From Hypomesus transpacificus (taxonomy: Eukaryota > Chordata > Actinopteri > Osmeriformes > Osmeridae), in assembly GCF_021917145.1 (NCBI RefSeq), contig NC_061082.1, forward strand, positions 16,595,682 through 16,659,681: a stretch of 64,000 nt of DNA, in the 5' to 3' direction. The notes under the pieces were generated by a model, which was given only the letters and a program-made list of their open reading frames with translations, did no database searches and had not been told where the DNA came from. The position numbers and the translations under genes were made by a program. How positions within the stretch are numbered: position 1 is the first letter of the stretch; each line of letters begins with the position of its first letter. Positions 10,634 through 20,812 of the stretch are shown piece after piece.

Positions 10634-10761
10634 TTTTTCTTTTTTTTCTCTTCTCTCACCAGCAGGGGGTACTGTTTCCCCATCTCGTGCCACACCGCTC
10701 CTCAACCGCTTGGCTTGACCGGTCTCAAGTTTGCCAGATTATTATTTTTCACAAACATGTT

Positions 10762-10925
10762 CGGGGGAGAGCGCGTACGCAGTCCCCCACTACCAGAAAT
10801 TATGCAGTCGAGATTCCCGCATTTGGGGAATTCGCAAAGGTCAGCACAGCCGAAGTGCAATGGCCGAGCCTCGCCCTGGGTGAACCTCCTTCGTGATCAA
10901 GGTGTCTCCCCTGCCAGGTAAGTAT
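10762..10925 (-). ncRNA. U1 snRNA, copy 13
   Basis: Intact, 164 nt. Confidence 0.95.
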
Positions 10926-11200
10926 GAGTTGGAAGGGAGACGGGTCCTCTGACCCTCGTGCCAAGGCTGCCGCAGGCACCCGCGGTACGCAGACAGGCTG
11001 AAAAAGCTGCCAATGGAAGGGGCGGGCTGAAGGGAGCAAGCCCCACCTCCCACTCACACCCATCCCCCCATCCCCCCCATCCCCCCATCCACCCCCGTGG
11101 GTCACCCCTCCTCTCCTCTGCCCTGCCCCTTGAAAGTCCACCTCTGATATTAGAATAGTCCAATGACACCAAGAGAAAGCAGCACATATACGTTCAATGA

Positions 11201-11243
<43 letters not shown>

Positions 11244-11366
11244 GATAACAACACTAAGAATGAAGTCAAACTGACCACAAAAAACTAAGGAGGAATCCCA
11301 AGGCAAACTGAGCTACTGGGCAGAGCGCTGTCATGTATAAGTAGCCTATGACCCACTCCTTCCTTC

Positions 11367-11486
11367 GCTTACGGCCATACCACCCTGAACACGCCCGATC
11401 TCGTCCGATCTCGGAAGCTAAGCAGGGTCGGGCCTGGTTAGTACTTGGATGGGAGACCGCCTGGGAATACCAGGTGCTGTAAGCTT
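11367..11486 (+). rRNA. 5S ribosomal RNA, copy 14
   Basis: Intact. C-block class E: as class B but four bases shorter before the first C run. 860 bp to copy 15. Confidence 0.97.
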
Positions 11487-11614
11487 TTTTTCTTTTTTTT
11501 CTCTTCTCTCACCAGCAGGGGGTACTGTTTCCCCATCTCGTGCCACACCGCTCCTCAACCGCTTGGCTTGACCGGTCTCAAGTTTGCCAGATTATTATTT
11601 TTCACAAACATGTT

Positions 11615-11778
11615 CGGGGGAGAGCGCGTACGCAGTCCCCCACTACCAGAAATTATGCAGTCGAGATTCCCGCATTTGGGGAATTCGCAAAGGTCAGCAC
11701 AGCCGAAGTGCAATGGCCGAGCCTCGCCCTGGGTGAACCTCCTTCGTGATCAAGGTGTCTCCCCTGCCAGGTAAGTAT
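11615..11778 (-). ncRNA. U1 snRNA, copy 14
   Basis: Intact, 164 nt. Confidence 0.95.
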
Positions 11779-12058
11779 GAGTTGGAAGGGAGACGGGTCC
11801 TCTGACCCTCGTGCCAAGGCTGCCGCAGGCACCCGCGGTACGCAGACAGGCTGAAAAAGCTGCCAATGGAAGGGGCGGGCTGAAGGGAGCAAGCCCCACC
11901 TCCCACTCACATCCCCCCATCCCCCCCATCCCCCCCATCCCCCCATCCACCCCCGTGGGTCACCCCTCCTCTCCTCTGCCCTGCCCCTTGAAAGTCCACC
12001 TCTGATATTAGAATAGTCCAATGACACCAAGAGAAAGCAGCACATATACGTTCAATGA

Positions 12059-12103
<45 letters not shown>

Positions 12104-12226
12104 GATAACAACACTAAGAATGAAGTCAAACTGACCACAAAAAACTAAGGAGGAATCCCAAGGCAAACTGAGCTACTGGGCAGAGCGCTGTCATGTATAA
12201 GTAGCCTATGACCCACTCCTTCCTTC

Positions 12227-12346
12227 GCTTACGGCCATACCACCCTGAACACGCCCGATCTCGTCCGATCTCGGAAGCTAAGCAGGGTCGGGCCTGGTTA
12301 GTACTTGGATGGGAGACCGCCTGGGAATACCAGGTGCTGTAAGCTT
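12227..12346 (+). rRNA. 5S ribosomal RNA, copy 15
   Basis: Intact. C-block class A. 855 bp to copy 16. Confidence 0.97.
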
Positions 12347-12474
12347 TTTTTCTTTTTTTTCTCTTCTCTCACCAGCAGGGGGTACTGTTTCCCCATCTCG
12401 TGCCACACCGCTCCTCAACCGCTTGGCTTGACCGGTCTCAAGTTTGCCAGATTATTATTTTTCACAAACATGTT

Positions 12475-12638
12475 CGGGGGAGAGCGCGTACGCAGTCCCC
12501 CACTACCAGAAATTATGCAGTCGAGATTCCCGCATTTGGGGAATTCGCAAAGGTCAGCACAGCCGAAGTGCAATGGCCGAGCCTCGCCCTGGGTGAACCT
12601 CCTTCGTGATCAAGGTGTCTCCCCTGCCAGGTAAGTAT
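12475..12638 (-). ncRNA. U1 snRNA, copy 15
   Basis: Intact, 164 nt. Confidence 0.95.
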
Positions 12639-12913
12639 GAGTTGGAAGGGAGACGGGTCCTCTGACCCTCGTGCCAAGGCTGCCGCAGGCACCCGCGGTA
12701 CGCAGACAGGCTGAAAAAGCTGCCAATGGAAGGGGCGGGCTGAAGGGAGCAAGCCCCACCTCCCACTCACACCCATCCCCCCATCCCCCCCATCCCCCCA
12801 TCCACCCCCGTGGGTCACCCCTCCTCTCCTCTGCCCTGCCCCTTGAAAGTCCACCTCTGATATTAGAATAGTCCAATGACACCAAGAGAAAGCAGCACAT
12901 ATACGTTCAATGA

Positions 12914-12958
<45 letters not shown>

Positions 12959-13081
12959 GATAACAACACTAAGAATGAAGTCAAACTGACCACAAAAAAC
13001 TAAGGAGGAATCCCAAGGCAAACTGAGCTACTGGGCAGAGCGCTGTCATGTATAAGTAGCCTATGACCCACTCCTTCCTTC

Positions 13082-13201
13082 GCTTACGGCCATACCACCC
13101 TGAACACGCCCGATCTCGTCCGATCTCGGAAGCTAAGCAGGGTCGGGCCTGGTTAGTACTTGGATGGGAGACCGCCTGGGAATACCAGGTGCTGTAAGCT
13201 T
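13082..13201 (+). rRNA. 5S ribosomal RNA, copy 16
   Basis: Intact. C-block class B. 864 bp to copy 17. Confidence 0.97.
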
Positions 13202-13329
13202 TTTTTCTTTTTTTTCTCTTCTCTCACCAGCAGGGGGTACTGTTTCCCCATCTCGTGCCACACCGCTCCTCAACCGCTTGGCTTGACCGGTCTCAAGTTT
13301 GCCAGATTATTATTTTTCACAAACATGTT

Positions 13330-13493
13330 CGGGGGAGAGCGCGTACGCAGTCCCCCACTACCAGAAATTATGCAGTCGAGATTCCCGCATTTGGGGAATT
13401 CGCAAAGGTCAGCACAGCCGAAGTGCAATGGCCGAGCCTCGCCCTGGGTGAACCTCCTTCGTGATCAAGGTGTCTCCCCTGCCAGGTAAGTAT
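13330..13493 (-). ncRNA. U1 snRNA, copy 16
   Basis: Intact, 164 nt. Confidence 0.95.
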
Positions 13494-13777
13494 GAGTTGG
13501 AAGGGAGACGGGTCCTCTGACCCTCGTGCCAAGGCTGCCGCAGGCACCCGCGGTACGCAGACAGGCTGAAAAAGCTGCCAATGGAAGGGGCGGGCTGAAG
13601 GGAGCAAGCCCCACCTCCCACTCACACCCATCCCCCCATCCCCCCCATCCCCCCCATCCCCCCATCCACCCCCGTGGGTCACCCCTCCTCTCCTCTGCCC
13701 TGCCCCTTGAAAGTCCACCTCTGATATTAGAATAGTCCAATGACACCAAGAGAAAGCAGCACATATACGTTCAATGA

Positions 13778-13822
<45 letters not shown>

Positions 13823-13945
13823 GATAACAACACTAAGAATGAAGTCAAACTGACCACAAAAAACTAAGGAGGAATCCCAAGGCAAACTGAGCTACTGGGC
13901 AGAGCGCTGTCATGTATAAGTAGCCTATGACCCACTCCTTCCTTC

Positions 13946-14065
13946 GCTTACGGCCATACCACCCTGAACACGCCCGATCTCGTCCGATCTCGGAAGCTAA
14001 GCAGGGTCGGGCCTGGTTAGTACTTGGATGGGAGACCGCCTGGGAATACCAGGTGCTGTAAGCTT
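13946..14065 (+). rRNA. 5S ribosomal RNA, copy 17
   Basis: Intact. C-block class A. 853 bp to copy 18. Confidence 0.97.
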
Positions 14066-14193
14066 TTTTTCTTTTTTTTCTCTTCTCTCACCAGCAGGGG
14101 GTACTGTTTCCCCATCTCGTGCCACACCGCTCCTCAACCGCTTGGCTTGACCGGTCTCAAGTTTGCCAGATTATTATTTTTCACAAACATGTT

Positions 14194-14357
14194 CGGGGGA
14201 GAGCGCGTACGCAGTCCCCCACTACCAGAAATTATGCAGTCGAGATTCCCGCATTTGGGGAATTCGCAAAGGTCAGCACAGCCGAAGTGCAATGGCCGAG
14301 CCTCGCCCTGGGTGAACCTCCTTCGTGATCAAGGTGTCTCCCCTGCCAGGTAAGTAT
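14194..14357 (-). ncRNA. U1 snRNA, copy 17
   Basis: Intact, 164 nt. Confidence 0.95.
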
Positions 14358-14632
14358 GAGTTGGAAGGGAGACGGGTCCTCTGACCCTCGTGCCAAGGCT
14401 GCCGCAGGCACCCGCGGTACGCAGACAGGCTGAAAAAGCTGCCAATGGAAGGGGCGGGCTGAAGGGAGCAAGCCCCACCTCCCACTCACACCCATCCCCC
14501 CATCCCCCCCATCCCCCCATCCACCCCCGTGGGTCACCCCTCCTCTCCTCTGCCCTGCCCCTTGAAAGTCCACCTCTGATATTAGAATAGTCCAATGACA
14601 CCAAGAGAAAGCAGCACATATACGTTCAATGA

Positions 14633-14675
<43 letters not shown>

Positions 14676-14798
14676 GATAACAACACTAAGAATGAAGTCA
14701 AACTGACCACAAAAAACTAAGGAGGAATCCCAAGGCAAACTGAGCTACTGGGCAGAGCGCTGTCATGTATAAGTAGCCTATGACCCACTCCTTCCTTC

Positions 14799-14918
14799 GC
14801 TTACGGCCATACCACCCTGAACACGCCCGATCTCGTCCGATCTCGGAAGCTAAGCAGGGTCGGGCCTGGTTAGTACTTGGATGGGAGACCGCCTGGGAAT
14901 ACCAGGTGCTGTAAGCTT
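14799..14918 (+). rRNA. 5S ribosomal RNA, copy 18
   Basis: Intact. C-block class C. 856 bp to copy 19. Confidence 0.97.
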
Positions 14919-15046
14919 TTTTTCTTTTTTTTCTCTTCTCTCACCAGCAGGGGGTACTGTTTCCCCATCTCGTGCCACACCGCTCCTCAACCGCTTGGCT
15001 TGACCGGTCTCAAGTTTGCCAGATTATTATTTTTCACAAACATGTT

Positions 15047-15210
15047 CGGGGGAGAGCGCGTACGCAGTCCCCCACTACCAGAAATTATGCAGTCGAGATT
15101 CCCGCATTTGGGGAATTCGCAAAGGTCAGCACAGCCGAAGTGCAATGGCCGAGCCTCGCCCTGGGTGAACCTCCTTCGTGATCAAGGTGTCTCCCCTGCC
15201 AGGTAAGTAT
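15047..15210 (-). ncRNA. U1 snRNA, copy 18
   Basis: Intact, 164 nt. Confidence 0.95.
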
Positions 15211-15486
15211 GAGTTGGAAGGGAGACGGGTCCTCTGACCCTCGTGCCAAGGCTGCCGCAGGCACCCGCGGTACGCAGACAGGCTGAAAAAGCTGCCAATG
15301 GAAGGGGCGGGCTGAAGGGAGCAAGCCCCACCTCCCACTCACACCCATCCCCCCCATCCCCCCCATCCCCCCATCCACCCCCGTGGGTCACCCCTCCTCT
15401 CCTCTGCCCTGCCCCTTGAAAGTCCACCTCTGATATTAGAATAGTCCAATGACACCAAGAGAAAGCAGCACATATACGTTCAATGA

Positions 15487-15531
<45 letters not shown>

Positions 15532-15654
15532 GATAACAACACTAAGAATGAAGTCAAACTGACCACAAAAAACTAAGGAGGAATCCCAAGGCAAACTGAG
15601 CTACTGGGCAGAGCGCTGTCATGTATAAGTAGCCTATGACCCACTCCTTCCTTC

Positions 15655-15774
15655 GCTTACGGCCATACCACCCTGAACACGCCCGATCTCGTCCGATCTC
15701 GGAAGCTAAGCAGGGTCGGGCCTGGTTAGTACTTGGATGGGAGACCGCCTGGGAATACCAGGTGCTGTAAGCTT
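15655..15774 (+). rRNA. 5S ribosomal RNA, copy 19
   Basis: Intact; last copy before the gap. C-block class B. The following spacer runs through its (GA)n tract and stops at base 16417. Confidence 0.97.
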
Positions 15775-15902
15775 TTTTTCTTTTTTTTCTCTTCTCTCAC
15801 CAGCAGGGGGTACTGTTTCCCCATCTCGTGCCACACCGCTCCTCAACCGCTTGGCTTGACCGGTCTCAAGTTTGCCAGATTATTATTTTTCACAAACATG
15901 TT

Positions 15903-16066
15903 CGGGGGAGAGCGCGTACGCAGTCCCCCACTACCAGAAATTATGCAGTCGAGATTCCCGCATTTGGGGAATTCGCAAAGGTCAGCACAGCCGAAGTGCA
16001 ATGGCCGAGCCTCGCCCTGGGTGAACCTCCTTCGTGATCAAGGTGTCTCCCCTGCCAGGTAAGTAT
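15903..16066 (-). ncRNA. U1 snRNA, copy 19
   Basis: Intact, 164 nt; last copy before the gap. Confidence 0.95.
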
Positions 16067-16350
16067 GAGTTGGAAGGGAGACGGGTCCTCTGACCCTCGT
16101 GCCAAGGCTGCCGCAGGCACCCGCGGTACGCAGACAGGCTGAAAAAGCTGCCAATGGAAGGGGCGGGCTGAAGGGAGCAAGCCCCACCTCCCACTCACAC
16201 CCATCCCCCCATCCCCCCCATCCCCCCCATCCCCCCATCCACCCCCGTGGGTCACCCCTCCTCTCCTCTGCCCTGCCCCTTGAAAGTCCACCTCTGATAT
16301 TAGAATAGTCCAATGACACCAAGAGAAAGCAGCACATATACGTTCAATGA

Positions 16351-16393
<43 letters not shown>

Positions 16394-16417
16394 GATAACA
16401 ACACTAAGAATGAAGTC

Positions 16418-16517
16418 NNNNNNNNNNNNNNNNNNNNNNNNNNNNNNNNNNNNNNNNNNNNNNNNNNNNNNNNNNNNNNNNNNNNNNNNNNNNNNNNNNN
16501 NNNNNNNNNNNNNNNNN
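16418..16517. other. Assembly gap (100 N)
   Basis: Exactly 100 N. The left side is still inside a 5S-U1 spacer and the right side is unrelated sequence. The gap therefore hides an unknown number of further units and the array-flank junction. Confidence 0.98.
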
Positions 16518-16781
16518 TCATTCATCTGCCGATGTTACTGTAAAAGGGCCCCTCTGTTGGAAACAGGGTGTTATCCACACGGGTCAGATCATACAGAGTT
16601 GCCAGATTTACTTCCAAAATGTCCACTCGGGATGGGAACGATTTGAGAGGAGAGCGATGACAGATCAAAACGGACATGCTTTTCGCATCTCTCACGCATG
16701 CACCCCCTTATACTGACACACGAACACACACTTCGTAATACTAACACACACACACGAACAAACAGCATGAGCAGGTGAGAC

Positions 16782-16792
16782 CCTCTCTCTCG

Positions 16793-16876
<84 letters not shown>

Positions 16877-16919
16877 CTCTCTCGCTCTCTCTCTCGCTCT
16901 CTCTCTCGATCTCTCTCCC
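16782..16919. repeat. (CT)n microsatellite with CTCG interruptions
   Basis: About 138 bp of CT repeats with regularly spaced CG interruptions at both ends. Open frames coding only Ser-Leu or Arg-Glu repeats come from it. Confidence 0.95.
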
Positions 16920-17540
16920 TGTGTCTTGCTCTGTCACCTTTAGGCTATTATCATAAATTCTCTGTCTCCCAGGTCCTTATTAATTCAGGCTTTATCTGGT
17001 CTCAGAGAGCACAGCCACGTCATTAATGTTGTATGAGAACACGGGGAGAGCCTTGGAGGGGAGAGATGGAAATCAGGAGAACATAGCTTCTTTTTTTTCA
17101 ACCCCTCTTTTTAAAAATAATTTCAATACATTACGGGAGAAAGGATGAACTTTTTCTCCTCATAATGAGAACGGCTACGGTGCGTTAGCGGAGAGAAGTG
17201 GAACAGATGAGGTACAGCACTGAGACAGAACAGACTTGAGAGAGAGAATGGAGGAAGGTGATTGGATGGGGTGGGTGGAGACAAAAGCGGCGAAAGGGTT
17301 GAAACACTGCAAAGACAGAGTGAGCGATGGAGATGAAAAGATGGAGACGGTCAAGAGAGAAGGAGAGCGAGAGGAGGGAAAGAGACGGATGAAGGGGCGG
17401 GCGGGCGACAGGCAGGCTCGCGGTGATGGAATAAGGGATTGATTCGCAGCGAGCCCGGGGGTCACCTTAGGTCAACACAACCATCTTTACTCCTCACGTA
17501 GACCATTCATCTCTCATGATGAAGCCCTTCTCCCTCCCTC

Positions 17541-17579
17541 TCCTCCTCCTCCTCCTCCTCCTCCTCAGAGAGAGAGAGG

Positions 17580-17651
<72 letters not shown>

Positions 17652-17668
17652 GAGAGACAGAGAGAGAC

Positions 17669-17752
<84 letters not shown>
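17541..17752. repeat. (CTC)n then (GA)n compound microsatellite
   Basis: About nine CTC triplets followed by roughly 185 bp of GA repeats with a few ACAG interruptions. The strand bias flips from pyrimidine to purine at about 17566. Confidence 0.95.
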
Positions 17753-17754
<2 letters not shown>

Positions 17755-18066
17755 CAGGATAAAGAGGGAATTTGGATGACAGTAAAGATGAGAAGAGATT
17801 AAAAATGGACAGAGAGGTGCAGATGCAGAAGAAGAGGATGCCAGGACCATAAGATCATGGATGGGCCACAGGGCACTGATGTGTGTTGTGTCCAGTTCGT
17901 GTCCAGTTCTCGGGGCAGCATAGATGATGTTTCAGGTTGCTGGACTTACAGGCAGTGCTCAGAGAACTGCCCCTGTAGCGCCCTCTAGGGTAAGAGTGAG
18001 AGAGGGGGCGTCTGAGTCGGCATGAGTGTGAATGTGTGTGTGTGTCCTTGTGTTGCATGTATATCA

Positions 18067-18100
18067 GTGTGTGTGTGTGTGTGTGTGTGGGGGGGGGGGG
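18067..18100. repeat. (GT)n plus poly-G run
   Basis: About eleven GT repeats run straight into a run of about eleven G. Confidence 0.9.
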
Positions 18101-18574
18101 TGTGCATGTGTATGAATGTCTGTGTGGGATGTGCAGTGTTCTTGTTCAATTTAAGATTACATTCCATCACCATAAAAACGGATGAGAACAAAGTGAGTCA
18201 AGAAAGAATATGCGACGCAGGATGGTAGTCAAAGAGGGAGCGAGAAAGAGATGCTACAGAATCTCCGGTATACACGCCGAGTCAACGGAACGGTTAGAGC
18301 TGTGATGTCATTGCTACAGATTGATAGTAAACACCTCCTCGACGCCAGGACACTGCATTTCAGTACCAGTGGAATGTCCACGTTAACAAATGAACTGGGG
18401 TGTTATCTTCCCATGCCAGAATCGTTGTTTTCTATAACGCCCTGAACCATCGCTGGCTACATCCATATACACGTAGAGAATCATATCATCCACATCCCGG
18501 GTCCTCTCTACAGTTGTAGTAGAGTGCACAACAACCACAGTTCTTGTACGCTGTGAAGCAATAAAGAACTCACA

Positions 18575-18688
18575 TTTTACATTTAGTGGCAGACGCTCTT
18601 ATCCAGAGTGACTTACAGTAAGTACAGGGACATTCCCCCGAGGCAAGCAGGGTGGGGTGCCTCGCCCAAGGACACAACGTCATTTGGC
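18575..18688 (-). mobile_element. tRNA-derived SINE, 5'-truncated (tail and body only)
   Basis: Matches the two fuller SINE copies at 49442 and 62575 from the LINE-like tail (CAGACGCTCTTATCCAGAG) through CCCAAGGACACAACGTCATTTGGC. It lacks the tRNA-like head with the Pol III A and B boxes. The SINE runs on the - strand, its 3' tail being at the left. Confidence 0.8.
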
Positions 18689-20656
18689 TTTACTTTAAGC
18701 ATAGTATGTATCAAGATGAATGCTAGCCAGCATTGGAGCATCTAGAGCACGTTGCACAGGAGTGGTATAGCGGATGTGGGAACAGGTGCATCTGCTGGGC
18801 ACCCAGATGAAAGGGAAAGTGGAATGGAGGAAACAGGTCGAGGACGTCCAGGTGACGGAGGATGAGAGGGAGAGCGCTGGTGAAGGGCAGGTTTGAAAGA
18901 GAGTCCATCCCACCCCTCTTTTCATCAGTCCAGGAAGCAGGGTGGAAGCCGAGCTGGAGATGGGCAAGCCGAGCGACACCATCAATCACTGGTGCTGAAT
19001 GGTCACTGAGAGCCTCCTCGCAGGGTAGCTCCCGTGGAGGACTGGAACCCACGGCATTAGCATCCTCCTCGCCCCACCGTCCGCACCTCCCCTCCCTTCA
19101 TCTTGTCACCGCCGTCTTCCCACTCCAGGATAGCAGAAGGAGGAAGAGACGGTGTGTGAAACAAAGGGAGAGACAGAAACATAGACAGAGAAATAGACAG
19201 ACAGAGCTCCATTTCGTCATTAATGATGTGAGCTTTGAGAAGAAACTTGTAAAACAACGTACTTCAAAAACATTATGTATAAAGAATTTGTCAAAAATAG
19301 AGGGAATATGATATGCAATAAGACTTACTATTAGGAGAGAAGCTGTTCAATCTAGCGCCAAAGTATTTAGCAACCTGCCATAACCTTAGAGACAGCCGGT
19401 GGAACAAGTTAAAATATTATAAGGAGTAATACACTTAGATATTTGTATTCTATTTCATACCATGCAATGACTATTTGAATAGTTTGTGTATGTATATGCA
19501 TGCATGTATGTACTGTATGTGCACATGTATGCGTAGAGAGATATGTGTGTCTCTAAGTATGTATACTGACCAGTAACTTTGCTTCGGCAATAAAGCACTT
19601 CAAATTACAGTAAATTGACTAAAACAGAGAAAGAGACCAACAGAGACAGAGAGACAGAATGATACAGATAAAGACAGACAGAAAGAAAGAAAGACAGAGA
19701 GAGAGACAGAGGCAGACAGAGACAGACAGAGAGAACCCCTTGCTCAGCCCCCAGGCCAGGTGTGACTGACTGGTCCGGCCACTCTCACCTCTACCCCCAC
19801 ATCCCATTATGGGTTTGTGTGTGTGTGTGTGTGTGTGTATGTGTGTGTGTGCAGAGGTGCATGGGAGCAGGTGGCCAGAGGGAGAGCTGAAAATGAGCTG
19901 TTGTATGAGGAGTGCTTAGGGGCATCCGCAATTAAATTGACATCATCATCAAAGGGGATTCGTGAATACGTGCATGGGTGTAAGAGAGAGAGAGAAAAAG
20001 AGAGAGCAAGAAAAAAACGAGCCAGTATGAAAGCGAGAGAGAGGGAGAGAGAGAGAGAGACCGTACAAAAAAAAGGAAATATTCACCCAGTATGCTCTCA
20101 GGAACAATAGGATTGAGTGAAGGAAGACAGGAGGGAGGAGGAGGGAGGAAGAATCGAGACTCAGACTGATACGCCTCCCAGAAGACAAGTGGAGGACTGA
20201 GGCTCATCTCTGACTGTCAGCATCATGGGCCAATGATGACGTTAAGCCAGCAGAACGAGAGTGCTCTTGTTCTTCTGAGCAGTGCCTGAAACCAACTCCT
20301 CGGTTCAGCCTCCACTCTCCAAGGTGTAGATCACGGGAGGAAAAGTACTTGTGATTTAGCCGTGCAGAGGAGATTGATTGTTACATGCCTCTCTGTGAAG
20401 CATCGCACAACCAGGCAGGCACACACAAACACAAGCACATTCATGGCGATCTATTCCCTGTCACGTGCTGGATGGATGTCTCTTGGCCCGCGTTCAGGGC
20501 TGTGTGTGTAAACTGTAAATGACTCTCTGCTTGATATATGGATTGGAAACGATAATCCCAGGTTATGAATGAGTGTGTGACAGCTTGACTGGACTCCGGC
20601 GAGTAATTTATGATGTTTTCTTTGTGCTGCCCAAGTGCACTTTATGTCTGGCCGAC

Positions 20657-20812
<156 letters not shown>

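Larger units (their letters stand above)
1..16417. repeat. Linked 5S rRNA - U1 snRNA tandem array, 19 gene pairs
   Basis: Head-to-tail array of 19 near-identical units. Successive 5S start-to-start distances are 853, 864, 855, 856, 858, 847, 864, 860, 856, 866, 856, 864, 853, 860, 855, 864, 853 and 856 bp. Unit order on the + strand is: TATA-like box, 5S gene (+), T-rich terminator, U1 3' box, U1 gene (-), U1 promoter region, C-rich block of 3-4 runs of 6-7 C separated by AT, unique spacer, (GA)n tract, unique spacer, next TATA-like box. Length differences come almost wholly from the C-block and the (GA)n tract. The left edge starts inside a spacer and the right edge runs into a run of N, so both ends are open. 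Linkage of 5S to snRNA genes is known in some fishes and invertebrates. Confidence 0.97.
16518..18570. other. Gene-free flank with simple repeats
   Basis: Directly right of the gap. No exon-like segment is visible. Contents are the (CT)n tract at 16782-16919, AT-rich sequence near 17000-17160, purine-rich sequence at 17220-17400, the (CTC)n/(GA)n block at 17541-17752 and a GT/poly-G block at 18067-18100. Confidence 0.6.

Noticed and set aside
293-16337. Repeated open frames of 60-194 codons, both strands, throughout the array
   Set aside because: They overlap 5S (+) and U1 (-) genes and the C-rich or GA spacer, start inside the 5S C box, and repeat only because the unit repeats. No protein evidence.
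1-16417. Tandem regular repeats as a CRISPR array
   Set aside because: Units are about 855 bp with RNA genes and identical spacers in a vertebrate genome; there are no short repeats with unique spacers.
16418-16646. Open frames spanning the run of N
   Set aside because: They exist only because N is translated as unknown residues.
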